Assembly: GCA_016219765.1 (NCBI GenBank)
Contig: JACRKM010000073.1
Span: forward strand, 1 to 6,045
Origin: Candidatus Woesearchaeota archaeon
GTDB lineage: Archaea; Nanobdellota; Nanobdellia; Woesearchaeales; UBA11576
Length of the DNA: 6,045 bases
Reading direction: 5' to 3'
Shown: piece by piece, positions 1 to 5,695 of the stretch
Layout: every line of letters starts with the position of its first letter
Numbering within the stretch: position 1 is the first letter of the stretch
Position numbers and translations under genes: made by a program
The notes under the pieces: generated by a model
The model's input: the letters and a program-made list of their open reading frames with translations, nothing else
The model's database searches: none
What the model was told of the DNA's origin: nothing

Positions 1-2
1 AG

Positions 3-131
3 ATATTCGCAGTGAGCCATAACCTCATCGAGAAGAAACGGCGGCTGACACCTGCGATGAGGGAAGGGCTCGCAGCAAAGCCCTTGAACTGGAGCAAGAT
101 TCTTCACACAAGATTAAGCATACTAAAATAG
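3..131 (+). CDS. 3' end of an unidentified protein gene (partial)
   Basis: This frame is open from the window edge to a TAG at 129-131, while the other two forward frames hit stops within the first 21 bases. The 42 residues it encodes are basic and of ordinary composition, ending in LHTRLSILK, with a stretch LTPAMREGLAAKPLNWSK that looks like genuine protein. The stop lies 15 nt before the GTG at 147, a spacing that would fit an operon with the next gene. No family is recognisable from this tail. The short length means it could be a chance open frame. Confidence 0.45.
   Translation: MFAVSHNLIEKKRRLTPAMREGLAAKPLNWSKILHTRLSILK
119..130 (+). promoter_or_regulatory. weak TATA-like box before the large methyltransferase-like gene
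   Basis: ATACTAAAATA is the only AT-rich TATA-like stretch before the gene. A start about 26 nt downstream would fall near 151, past the GTG at 147, and would favour translation from the ATG at 162. It is a poor match to an archaeal TATA box and overlaps the end of the upstream reading frame, so the gene may instead be read through from upstream. Confidence 0.22.
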
Positions 132-146
132 GTCAATTCGGGCCAC

Positions 147-2141
147 GTGCCAAAAACCGGCATGGTCAAGTCGTTCCAGGACAACAACAAAGCCCACTGC
201 AGAGCAAAACTTGTGGATTTCATAAGATACCATTACACACCTGCACAGCTTGCTTTGGCAACGTATGTTTGCTTCCCTGGCAAAGAAATGCTTGAGATAA
301 GGGAAGTCACTGACAAACTAGGCATACGCCGCGAGAACGTGTTCGGCATCGAACGCGACAAGACAGAATATGGAGCAATCTGCGAACAGAACCAAAAGAT
401 TGGAACGCCCATCAATACCTTTCTTGGAACAGATCTTGAATTTCTGACAAAAACGAACATCAGGCCGAATATCATTTCACTCGACTACTGCGGAACCTGG
501 AGCAGAGAAAAACATGATCTCATCGGCACCATCTTCGAGCGTCCTGTGCTCACCGACCATAACGGCATCGTCGCGATCAACCTCTTAGCACAGCGGGAGA
601 ACGAAGACGCACAAGAATACATCGAAGGACAAGTCAGACTGCAACGGTCGCGCGTGGAACTCTTTCGCGAGCTCTGCAAGCGACGAGGAGTCGTGCCGCT
701 CGAGGGGCTGCCAGATGCTCCCTCAGGAAGCGAGCCGATTGAAGATCCGCTCAGGTATCGTGATGAAGTCGTCATCCGCACTCTTATAGCACAATCCATC
801 CGACGAGGAACCCGCGGCAGGAACGCAACCCTCTTTTCCAAGTTTTCCGGCTATCAACGACTGCTCTCTAACCTGAAGCAGTTCGTCCAAGACGAGTACG
901 ACAAAGCAGACACTGACGAAGCACGCGCGGAAATCGCGATGTACCTTAACGACCCGCTGAAAGACTCCTACCTTTACAGTGTTCTCGAAGGCATCGTCAG
1001 TTCATACTTGCCCTCGCCCGGAGAAAGCCCGGCACGCAAAAAAACATTCTACGATTCAGTCACATTCTTTCAGTACCTTATGGCAGAAGAACTGAGATCA
1101 TTCTTCCCGACGCACCACGAACGATATCGCTACGTGAGCACCACAAGACATGCAATGAATTCAGAATTCGTACACTTTGAACGGCCAGAAATCTTCCTTT
1201 CCGACCGCAACCGGGCGCTCGTCTACGCAACACTCGTTACTCCGTTCCTTGCACAAGACCAAGCGACCAAGGATACGATCACGCGAGTCCTGAACGCGGC
1301 CCGCGGCAGAAAGGACGTCTTCGAACTGCTTGTGCATACCGTAAAGCCAAAACACCTTCGACGAACACTCCGCGAGGTTGCCCACCGACGCGCACACGAA
1401 AAACTGATCACAAGCATGCATTCCTATTACCGATACCTGCAAGAAGCGCATGAGCTCAAGAAGACGCCACGATACCTTCTTAGCGACGGTGATGAATACC
1501 TGATCGAAACTGCCAGCGACGTGACCGATATGAAAACCAGACCGATCACGGACTGGAGACAAACGGCGCAAGACTTGCCGCCCATCGATCCGAAACTTGA
1601 AGCCCGCATCGTGGAGATTCTCGCAGACAAAGAACTGGGAGTCAGGGATCATGACCTTCTAGAGATCTACGGCAAACAAGGGCTCACGCCACACGGATTA
1701 TATAATATCAAGCAGAGAATGAAAGAAGTAAATACTCCACAAGCGCCAACGAAGCCAGAGACCACTACATCGGGCTCAACAACCCCAACCACCACAACCC
1801 CAACTACCAAAACAGCACCGACACCTCGAAAAAAACTCTCCGAAGCCATCGCAGAAGAGATCAAGGCCCTCATCCATGATTCAACGTGCACAGATGATGA
1901 GCTCCTCTCCACCTACCAAGCCGCAGGACTCACACACCCGATCCTCGCAGGGTACAAGGCAGCACGAAGTAAGGAACTAAACGCGGAGATCATGTTCTTC
2001 ATCGAATCAGGATACACAGATGAGGAGATCATCGGATCGTATGCGTCTATGGGAATCACTGGACAAAAACTTGCAGCACTTCGGTCACGAGTGCCGAAGG
2101 TGGCTTGTTTCTCGACCGACATTGATTCTCGTGCTACTTGA
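147..2141 (+). CDS. large protein with a methyltransferase-like N-domain and three C-terminal helical repeats
   Basis: 664 residues from GTG 147; an in-frame ATG at 162 (659 residues) is an equally good start, since neither has a clear Shine-Dalgarno site. An in-frame TAG at 129-131 rules out a longer protein. Residues about 40-150 resemble a class I SAM-methyltransferase Rossmann core: FPGKEMLEI (43-51) as a degenerate motif I, GIERD (67-71) as the acidic end of strand 2, GTDLEF (94-99), and ISLDYCG (110-116) in the motif IV position. The glycine-rich loop is not canonical, so catalysis is uncertain. Residues about 200-480 are helical, charged and of no family I recognise. Three repeats sharing D-x-[DE]-[LI]-[LI]-x-x-Y-x-x-x-G-[LI]-T follow at 483-528, 564-610 and 611-652, with a Thr/Pro-rich linker at 529-562. 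The repeats look helix-turn-helix-like. A nucleic-acid-associated methyltransferase-like protein is my best guess. The gene end overlaps the convergent dedA gene by 8 bp. Confidence 0.85.
   Translation: MPKTGMVKSFQDNNKAHCRAKLVDFIRYHYTPAQLALATYVCFPGKEMLEIREVTDKLGIRRENVFGIERDKTEYGAICEQNQKIGTPINTFLGTDLEFLTKTNIRPNIISLDYCGTWSREKHDLIGTIFERPVLTDHNGIVAINLLAQRENEDAQEYIEGQVRLQRSRVELFRELCKRRGVVPLEGLPDAPSGSEPIEDPLRYRDEVVIRTLIAQSIRRGTRGRNATLFSKFSGYQRLLSNLKQFVQDEYDKADTDEARAEIAMYLNDPLKDSYLYSVLEGIVSSYLPSPGESPARKKTFYDSVTFFQYLMAEELRSFFPTHHERYRYVSTTRHAMNSEFVHFERPEIFLSDRNRALVYATLVTPFLAQDQATKDTITRVLNAARGRKDVFELLVHTVKPKHLRRTLREVAHRRAHEKLITSMHSYYRYLQEAHELKKTPRYLLSDGDEYLIETASDVTDMKTRPITDWRQTAQDLPPIDPKLEARIVEILADKELGVRDHDLLEIYGKQGLTPHGLYNIKQRMKEVNTPQAPTKPETTTSGSTTPTTTTPTTKTAPTPRKKLSEAIAEEIKALIHDSTCTDDELLSTYQAAGLTHPILAGYKAARSKELNAEIMFFIESGYTDEEIIGSYASMGITGQKLAALRSRVPKVACFSTDIDSRAT
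1593..2102 (+). repeat. three diverged ~45-residue protein repeats with a Thr/Pro linker
   Basis: Within the large gene, residues 483-528, 564-610 and 611-652 align without gaps over the core. Repeat 1 has DHDLLEIYGKQGLT (501-514), repeat 2 DDELLSTYQAAGLT (583-596) and repeat 3 DEEIIGSYASMGIT (625-638), each followed by a second helix with Leu and Lys/Arg. The key tyrosines are Y508, Y590 and Y632. Repeats 2 and 3 are directly joined. Repeats 1 and 2 are separated by a low-complexity linker (529-562, nt 1731-1832) rich in Thr and Pro. The helix, tight turn at G-[LI]-T, helix layout resembles a small HTH-type DNA-binding unit, but that role is inference. Confidence 0.75.
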
Positions 2142-2763
2142 GCAGTTCCTCTTTCTTCGCAAAGAAACCATTACGCACAAGCACCGCCAGAACGATTGCA
2201 ACGATCACGAGAACGAGGACAAAGATGATGTGGCGCAACACCTCGACCTTCGTCACGATCGTCGACAAGATGTTATGGAAGTAGAAGCCCACAAACAAAT
2301 AGACCGACGCATACAAGACGATCGCGAGCGCATCATAAAACTGGAACACGCTCCAACGCAACTTCATCGAGCCCGACACCGTCGGACCAACGATCCGAAG
2401 ACCGGGAATGAAACGCAGCATCACGACCGTGCGGCAGATGTTACCCCTCAACCTCTCCCGCACCCGGCTTACCCGCCCATGCCCGACATCAGGAAAACGA
2501 TGCCGTAAAAACCTGCCTCCCGACCTGCTTGCCCAAAACAGGATATTATCTCCCACAATCAACGCGGCGATGCTCGCAAGCTCTACTTTGTAAAACTCAA
2601 CATAACCCAATGCCGAAATATACCCGATCGACATCAAGAGAATCTCTTCAGGAAAAGGAGTGAATGTATTCAATAGAACTACAAGCAGAAAAATCCCAAG
2701 ATACGAAAGGTTTGCCAGATAATCGGTCAGCAGCTGAAAGTACGACATCAAAAACCACTTCAT
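2134..2763 (-). CDS. DedA-family (SNARE-associated/VTT domain) membrane protein
   Basis: 209 residues from the ATG at 2763; a TTG three codons upstream is less likely. DedA/VTT proteins are polytopic membrane proteins, several linked to phospholipid (for example undecaprenyl-phosphate) flipping and envelope homeostasis in bacteria; the archaeal substrate is unknown. Family marks seen: the re-entrant acidic-Pro motif FTPFPEE (34-40) and the signature RFIPGLR (117-123) followed by a Gly/Pro-rich segment. Hydrophobic stretches lie at about 21-33, 41-55, 62-78, 143-162 and 178-197, and a basic loop (79-111) sits between the two motifs. Length is normal for the family. No Shine-Dalgarno site precedes the start. 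The gene lies 128 nt downstream of another membrane protein gene on the same strand and could share its transcript. Confidence 0.93.
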   Translation of the reverse strand: MKWFLMSYFQLLTDYLANLSYLGIFLLVVLLNTFTPFPEEILLMSIGYISALGYVEFYKVELASIAALIVGDNILFWASRSGGRFLRHRFPDVGHGRVSRVRERLRGNICRTVVMLRFIPGLRIVGPTVSGSMKLRWSVFQFYDALAIVLYASVYLFVGFYFHNILSTIVTKVEVLRHIIFVLVLVIVAIVLAVLVRNGFFAKKEELLK

Positions 2764-2855
2764 CCATGCCAATCTGCATCATGCTAATCGTCTAGTCGCG
2801 TGCGCGGATGGCACCCGCTATCACTGAGCATACCATGCCTTCGCATCGAACATTT

Positions 2856-2886
2856 AAGAATCTATGCATACAAGAATCTCATGCAT
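2856..2886. repeat. short direct repeat AAGAATCT(C)ATGCAT, two copies
   Basis: AAGAATCTATGCAT (2856-2869) and AAGAATCTCATGCAT (2872-2886) are identical apart from one inserted C, with a 16-nt period. They lie in the 128-bp gap between the two minus-strand membrane protein genes, just after the stop of the upstream one and 93-123 bp before the dedA start. A regulator site for dedA or a chance duplication are both possible. Confidence 0.55.
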
Positions 2887-2891
2887 GCCAT

Positions 2892-3491
2892 TCACACGTG
2901 TGGCCGCTTGCTGAGCTTCTCAGAAATGTACAACACAATGCCCGTGATCGCATTCTTGCAGTGCTTCGTGACGCGCTCACCGTGGAACCATCCGACATTA
3001 AATCCAGCCAATGAAATGATCTGAGCAGGAACCTGCGCAACATCGGATGCTGTAACCGCGCTCCAGCCCTTCATCGTAAGATAGTTCGTGATGCCGATCC
3101 TGCACGCGGTCGCGGCAAGTCCGACAACCGACCCTACAACAGCAAGCTTATAGATATCCTTCAAAAAACTGCTGTTATGACTGCGGTACTGCTTTGCTTT
3201 TTCCATATAGCGAAGGGCTATGTTTACGGCATAAAAACCGACAGCATCGCCGACGAACAATGTTGTACCGGGGGAAAGATAATCAGTTTGAGCGTACTGC
3301 ACCGCTAGTCTGCCAAGAAGAACCCCTGCTGCAGCAGATACAAGATACTCCGCATTGAAAAAGAAGAACTCCTTTTCGCTAAACGGCTTTTGAGGCGGCG
3401 TAGGAACCGGCGCGCCCAACTTATCAGACAACTCTTGTCCACCACGCGGTGAAGAAAGCTTGTCGGACAAATCATGTGAATCATCATCCAT
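2892..3491 (-). CDS. hypothetical integral membrane protein, about four TM segments
   Basis: 199 residues from the ATG at 3491; a GTG two codons upstream (3497) is an alternative, and neither has a Shine-Dalgarno site. I do not recognise the family. The N-terminus (1-40) is hydrophilic and probably cytosolic, with a duplicated segment: LSDKL at 9-13 and again at 21-25, each followed by a small residue pair and Pro, then a Pro-rich run (28-36). Hydrophobic, Gly/Ala-rich segments follow at about 47-66, 74-93, 112-130 and 146-166, with short basic loops (for example MEKAKQYRS) and a basic C-terminus. The Gly-rich four-helix layout loosely recalls small multispanning proteins such as GtrA-like flippases, but no diagnostic motif is visible. 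It is divergent from metK and upstream of the dedA gene on the same strand. A TATA-like TTATATGG on the minus strand (3588-3595) could be its promoter, with a long leader. Confidence 0.82.
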   Translation of the reverse strand: MDDDSHDLSDKLSSPRGGQELSDKLGAPVPTPPQKPFSEKEFFFFNAEYLVSAAAGVLLGRLAVQYAQTDYLSPGTTLFVGDAVGFYAVNIALRYMEKAKQYRSHNSSFLKDIYKLAVVGSVVGLAATACRIGITNYLTMKGWSAVTASDVAQVPAQIISLAGFNVGWFHGERVTKHCKNAITGIVLYISEKLSKRPHV

Positions 3492-3680
3492 TGTCACTAC
3501 ATCCGGCGTGTGTCAATCGACATTTGAACAGGTCTCTCTTAACCATACGATACTTCGCCCAACAAGCGTACTTCAAAGTAAAACACCATATAACACTTCA
3601 GACACAGGTATTTATCAAAGTATAAAAGAACCTAATAAAATTTTCATTTTTTGCTATTATGACTTAGTTTCTTGTTCAAA

Positions 3681-3700
3681 AGAAAACGTAAGAAAACGTA
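3681..3700. repeat. perfect tandem decamer AGAAAACGTA x2 upstream of the metK promoter
   Basis: Two abutting identical 10-mers occupy 3681-3690 and 3691-3700. The 10-bp period equals about one helical turn, so two proteins could bind the same DNA face. The pair lies 30-50 bp upstream of the metK TATA box, a usual place for an archaeal activator site. Function is inference. Confidence 0.6.
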
Positions 3701-3708
3701 TTCCAAAT

Positions 3709-3719
3709 AGAATAATTCT
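3709..3719. promoter_or_regulatory. palindrome AGAATAATTCT, candidate operator upstream of metK
   Basis: An 11-bp odd-centred palindrome (AGAAT-A-ATTCT) ends 10 bp before the metK TATA box, next to the expected BRE. The same palindrome with T at the centre lies downstream of the TATA box of the HTH-CBS gene (5675-5685). With flanking bases, 12 of 13 positions agree. Shared regulation is possible but unproven in such AT-rich DNA. Confidence 0.35.
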
Positions 3720-3729
3720 GACAGAAGCA

Positions 3730-3738
3730 TTTATAAAA
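3730..3738 (+). promoter_or_regulatory. TATA box of metK
   Basis: TTTATAAAA is a near-consensus archaeal TATA box. A transcript start about 26 nt from its centre would fall near 3760, giving a leader of about 25-30 nt that contains the GAGGTG Shine-Dalgarno site. A second TATA-like stretch (AAGTATAAAAG, 3617-3627) lies farther upstream with no gene immediately behind it. Confidence 0.6.
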
Positions 3739-3777
3739 GCTATGGGAAAACCACTACAAAAAATCTAAGAAACTTGC

Positions 3778-3783
3778 GAGGTG
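3778..3783 (+). promoter_or_regulatory. Shine-Dalgarno site deciding the metK start
   Basis: GAGGTG is the clearest ribosome binding site in the window. It is 5 nt from the ATG at 3789 and only 2 nt from the ATG at 3786, so 3789 is preferred. It also argues against the in-frame TTG at 3774, which precedes it. Confidence 0.65.
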
Positions 3784-3788
3784 CAATG

Positions 3789-5018
3789 ATGGTACATACA
3801 AAAAAGGGACGATACCTCTTCACGAGCGAAAGCGTGAGTGAAGGACACCCGGACAAAGTCTGTGATCAAGTCAGCGATGGAATCCTCGATGCTATCTATG
3901 CTCAGGACCCATTTGGGCGCGTCGCAATAGAAACACTTGTCAAAGATAATCGCGTCGTAGTTGCGGGAGAGGTTACGACCAAAGCGGCGATCAATTTCGA
4001 ACAAGTTGTACGCAACGTAGTAAAAGGAATCGGGTACACGCCAGACACGGGATTCGACGGGGACACGTGCGATGTCCATGTCTTCATCCGTGAACAAAGC
4101 CCAGACATTTCCCAGGGAGTTACCGAAGGCGAAGGGCTCTTCAAAGAACAAGGAGCAGGCGATCAAGGGCTCATGTTCGGCTATGCGACAAATGAAACGC
4201 CAGAACTGATGCCACTGCCAATCATGCTTGCACACAAAATCCTGCTCAAAGTGCGCGAACTGCGCCGGGATGGGACCCTGCCATACCTTCGCCCCGATGC
4301 CAAAAGCCAAGTGACCGTCGAGTATGAAGATGGAAAGCCGCTGCGTGTCGACACCGTCGTCGTGTCAACACAGCACAAAGACAGCGCGACCCATGAAGAG
4401 ATCACCAAAGATCTCATCGATCTTGCAGTGAAGCCAGTGTGCGGAAAACTACTGGACCACGACACCAAATACTATATCAATCCTACAGGAAAATTCGTGA
4501 TTGGCGGGCCAGTCGGGGATGCAGGAGTTACAGGACGTAAAATCATCGTCGACACGTATGGAGGACACGGCAGCCACGGTGGAGGAGCGTTCTCCGGAAA
4601 AGACCCCAGCAAGGTCGACCGCAGCGCGGCATACGCCGCACGCTACATCGCGAAGAACATCGTAGCATCCGGCCTTGCAGACAAATGCGAAGTGCAGCTC
4701 GCGTATGCAATCGGAGTTGCAGAACCAGTCTCGATCCTCGTGCATTGCTTTGGCACGAATCGTGTGGATGAAGACATCATTTCACAGCTTGTACGAAAAC
4801 ACTTCCCGCTGAAACCCGCAGACATAATTGCGAAACTTGACCTTCGACGGCCGATCTATCGCAAAACGGCCAGCTACGGGCACTTTGGCCGCAATGATTC
4901 GGACTTCACGTGGGAGCGTACCGATAAAGCGGTGCTGCTTGCCCAAGAAGCGCAGAAACTGCACGCGCTGCACAAGCCAGAGCATGTCGGCACTGAAGTG
5001 CCGCTTGATGCGCAATAA
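3789..5018 (+). CDS. metK: methionine adenosyltransferase, bacterial type (S-adenosylmethionine synthetase)
   Basis: 409 residues from the ATG at 3789, slightly longer than the ~384 of E. coli MetK. The enzyme joins methionine and ATP to make AdoMet, releasing phosphate and pyrophosphate, in the cytosol. Visible family marks: [13 protein letters not shown] (15-27) with the ATP and Mg-binding His20 and Asp22; the signature [12 protein letters not shown] (122-133); [12 protein letters not shown] (240-251); the P-loop-like signature GGGAFSGKD (264-272); and SYGHFGR (362-368). All three MetK domains are present and uninterrupted, and the C-terminus has a short extra tail of about 15 residues. This is the bacterial-type family, not the divergent archaeal-type enzyme (COG1812) used by most archaea, which suggests ancient or lateral acquisition. 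The gene has its own TATA box, Shine-Dalgarno site and oligo-T terminator, so it is probably monocistronic. Confidence 0.98.
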   Translation: MVHTKKGRYLFTSESVSEGHPDKVCDQVSDGILDAIYAQDPFGRVAIETLVKDNRVVVAGEVTTKAAINFEQVVRNVVKGIGYTPDTGFDGDTCDVHVFIREQSPDISQGVTEGEGLFKEQGAGDQGLMFGYATNETPELMPLPIMLAHKILLKVRELRRDGTLPYLRPDAKSQVTVEYEDGKPLRVDTVVVSTQHKDSATHEEITKDLIDLAVKPVCGKLLDHDTKYYINPTGKFVIGGPVGDAGVTGRKIIVDTYGGHGSHGGGAFSGKDPSKVDRSAAYAARYIAKNIVASGLADKCEVQLAYAIGVAEPVSILVHCFGTNRVDEDIISQLVRKHFPLKPADIIAKLDLRRPIYRKTASYGHFGRNDSDFTWERTDKAVLLAQEAQKLHALHKPEHVGTEVPLDAQ

Positions 5019-5035
5019 TTTTTTTATCTTTTCTT
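5019..5035 (+). terminator. oligo-T terminator of metK
   Basis: A run of seven T begins directly after the TAA stop (5019-5025), followed by ATCTTTTCTT. There is no hairpin, which fits archaeal intrinsic termination at T-rich tracts. Confidence 0.6.
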
Positions 5036-5099
5036 ATAAGCTGAGTAAATTTAAACCTAATGTCTCACTCGATTCATTCTTTAATATTTAACCCATTTC

Positions 5100-5105
5100 A
5101 AAAAA
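5100..5105 (-). terminator. oligo-T terminator of the DUF2283 gene
   Basis: On the minus strand the TAG stop (5106-5108) is followed at once by TTTTTT and then AT-rich sequence. It faces the metK terminator across the 87-bp convergent gap. Confidence 0.45.
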
Positions 5106-5318
5106 CTACGGTGCAACTTCCAAATTCTTCACATGGACTTCAGAAAGAGATTTCTTCGGAATCCTTTTGCTCGCATCAAGTAGCTCGATCCCCAGGATAT
5201 TTCCTCGATCATCCAGATCAATCATAGTCAGGTCGTCTATCTTCCGGGTCCTGCCTAACGTCCCTCTGCGGAACCTGATGTACATCGCATCCGCATCCTT
5301 ATCGTAGCTTATTTCCAT
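5106..5318 (-). CDS. DUF2283 family small protein
   Basis: 70 residues from the ATG at 5318. The pattern fits DUF2283: an N-terminal M-x-I-x-YDKDADAMYIRF (1-16), then DDLTMIDLDDRGNILGIELLDAS (28-50), predicted to form a small beta-rich fold. The molecular role of the family is unknown; some members sit beside toxin-antitoxin-like or defence genes, but no partner is visible here. The C-terminus (51-70) is basic and longer than the core domain. A TATA box 25-35 nt upstream implies a very short leader and there is no Shine-Dalgarno site, so translation is probably leaderless. The gene is divergent from the HTH-CBS regulator and convergent with metK. Confidence 0.9.
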   Translation of the reverse strand: MEISYDKDADAMYIRFRRGTLGRTRKIDDLTMIDLDDRGNILGIELLDASKRIPKKSLSEVHVKNLEVAP

Positions 5319-5342
5319 CTTAGGTCCAATACACGGTAATTA

Positions 5343-5353
5343 TATTTATATAA
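5343..5353 (-). promoter_or_regulatory. TATA box of the DUF2283 gene
   Basis: The minus strand reads TTATATAAATA, a strong archaeal TATA box. Its centre is about 30 nt before the ATG at 5318, so the transcript should start within a few nt of the start codon. Confidence 0.65.
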
Positions 5354-5370
5354 CATTCGCAGAAAAAACA

Positions 5371-5382
5371 CGAAAATTTTCG
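5371..5382. promoter_or_regulatory. perfect 12-bp palindrome CGAAAATTTTCG
   Basis: A perfect even-centred palindrome lies 18-29 bp upstream of the DUF2283 TATA box, in the region shared with the divergent HTH-CBS gene. It could bind a dimeric regulator; nothing else in the sequence confirms a role. Confidence 0.35.
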
Positions 5383-5433
5383 GATTTTGTCCTCGATAAC
5401 TTATCCGCATCACTCCCGCAACACCAGCAGAAC

Positions 5434-5442
5434 ATTCTTTTC
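5434..5442. repeat. left target-site duplication ATTCTTTTC
   Basis: This 9-mer abuts the left end of the 207-bp inverted-repeat element and is repeated exactly at 5650-5658, abutting the right end. This is the direct footprint of a transposition event. Confidence 0.85.
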
Positions 5443-5649
5443 GGCTCTGTAGAAAGTCGTGCTATGCCGGCACCGCGATGCTCGACGCATCGCTCACTCA
5501 CCACCACGCCGGGCTCGTGATACGTCTGTATTTTTGAGAGCCGACATTCCCCGATGGGGCTTCCCCCTTGTCGGCGTGTTTGTGTTTGTTTCTATCTCTC
5601 GCTGAAAGGCGGTGGTGGTGAGTGTGCCGGCGCTATTTTCTACAGAGCC
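5443..5649. mobile_element. 207-bp MITE-like non-autonomous transposable element
   Basis: Perfect 13-bp terminal inverted repeats (GGCTCTGTAGAAA, 5443-5455; its complement at 5637-5649) bound the element, and identical 9-bp direct repeats (ATTCTTTTC) flank it exactly. No transposase is encoded. The arms keep pairing inward: 5466-5473 with 5624-5631 (8 bp, perfect) and 5496-5507 with 5612-5623 (12 bp, perfect), plus 5508-5510 with 5608-5610 past one bulged base. The left arm carries an extra hairpin, 5475-5481 with 5487-5493. The centre (5511-5607) is not palindromic but holds a stem, 5540-5546 with 5569-5575, around a CCCC-GAT-GGGG mini-hairpin. A 9-bp duplication and GG-starting ends fit several DDE transposase families; I cannot assign one. 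The alternative, a host structured RNA, does not explain the exact duplication. Confidence 0.85.
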
Positions 5650-5658
5650 ATTCTTTTC
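5650..5658. repeat. right target-site duplication ATTCTTTTC
   Basis: Exact copy of 5434-5442 immediately after the right terminal inverted repeat. It lies just 7 bp upstream of the TATA box of the HTH-CBS gene, so the insertion reached the edge of that promoter. Confidence 0.85.
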
Positions 5659-5664
5659 GGAATA

Positions 5665-5673
5665 TTTATATAA
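5665..5673 (+). promoter_or_regulatory. TATA box of the HTH-CBS regulator gene
   Basis: TTTATATAA is a strong archaeal TATA box centred 27 nt before the ATG at 5696. The transcript should therefore begin at or next to the start codon, giving a leaderless mRNA. The bases just upstream, where BRE would sit, are GGAAT and the end of the target-site duplication. Confidence 0.7.
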
Positions 5674-5674
5674 T

Positions 5675-5685
5675 AGAATTATTCT
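5675..5685. promoter_or_regulatory. palindrome AGAATTATTCT, candidate operator of the HTH-CBS gene
   Basis: The 11-bp palindrome AGAAT-T-ATTCT sits between the TATA box and the start codon, a usual site for repression in archaea. It overlaps a second, ATTC-TC-GAAT (5681-5690). The same palindrome with a central A is found upstream of the metK TATA box (3709-3719). XRE-type regulators often control their own genes. Confidence 0.4.
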
Positions 5686-5695
5686 CGAATTAACC

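Noticed and set aside
64..85. 7-bp hairpin AAGGGCT...AGCCCTT as a terminator
   Set aside because: It lies inside the likely 3' coding end at 3-131, has no following T-tract, and archaeal termination does not rely on hairpins.
1161..1652. 163-codon minus-strand open frame
   Set aside because: Antisense shadow of the large 147-2141 gene, whose frame continues uninterrupted with a consistent repeat architecture.
2020..2508. 162-codon plus-strand open frame
   Set aside because: It lies over the end of the large gene and across the dedA gene; the His/Asp/Arg-rich translation is an antisense shadow of a convincing DedA protein.
3460..3768. 102-codon plus-strand open frame upstream of metK
   Set aside because: It starts inside the opposite-strand membrane protein gene, covers the metK TATA box and both repeat motifs, has no Shine-Dalgarno site, and its residues show no domain-like pattern.
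3739..3788. SAM riboswitch in the metK leader
   Set aside because: The predicted leader is only about 25-30 nt, too short for any known SAM riboswitch, and no conserved core is visible.
5540..5575. Hairpin resembling an IS200/IS605-type end or guide-RNA scaffold (minus strand GAAGCCCC-ATC-GGGG)
   Set aside because: Only a four-pair stem and a few bases match the general pattern, there is no TnpA or TnpB gene, and the terminal repeats with a 9-bp duplication point to a DDE-type transposition, which IS605 elements do not use.
5443..5649. Host structured RNA such as SRP RNA or RNase P RNA
   Set aside because: The long foldback is suggestive, but none of the conserved cores of those RNAs is present and the exact flanking duplication is better explained by transposition.
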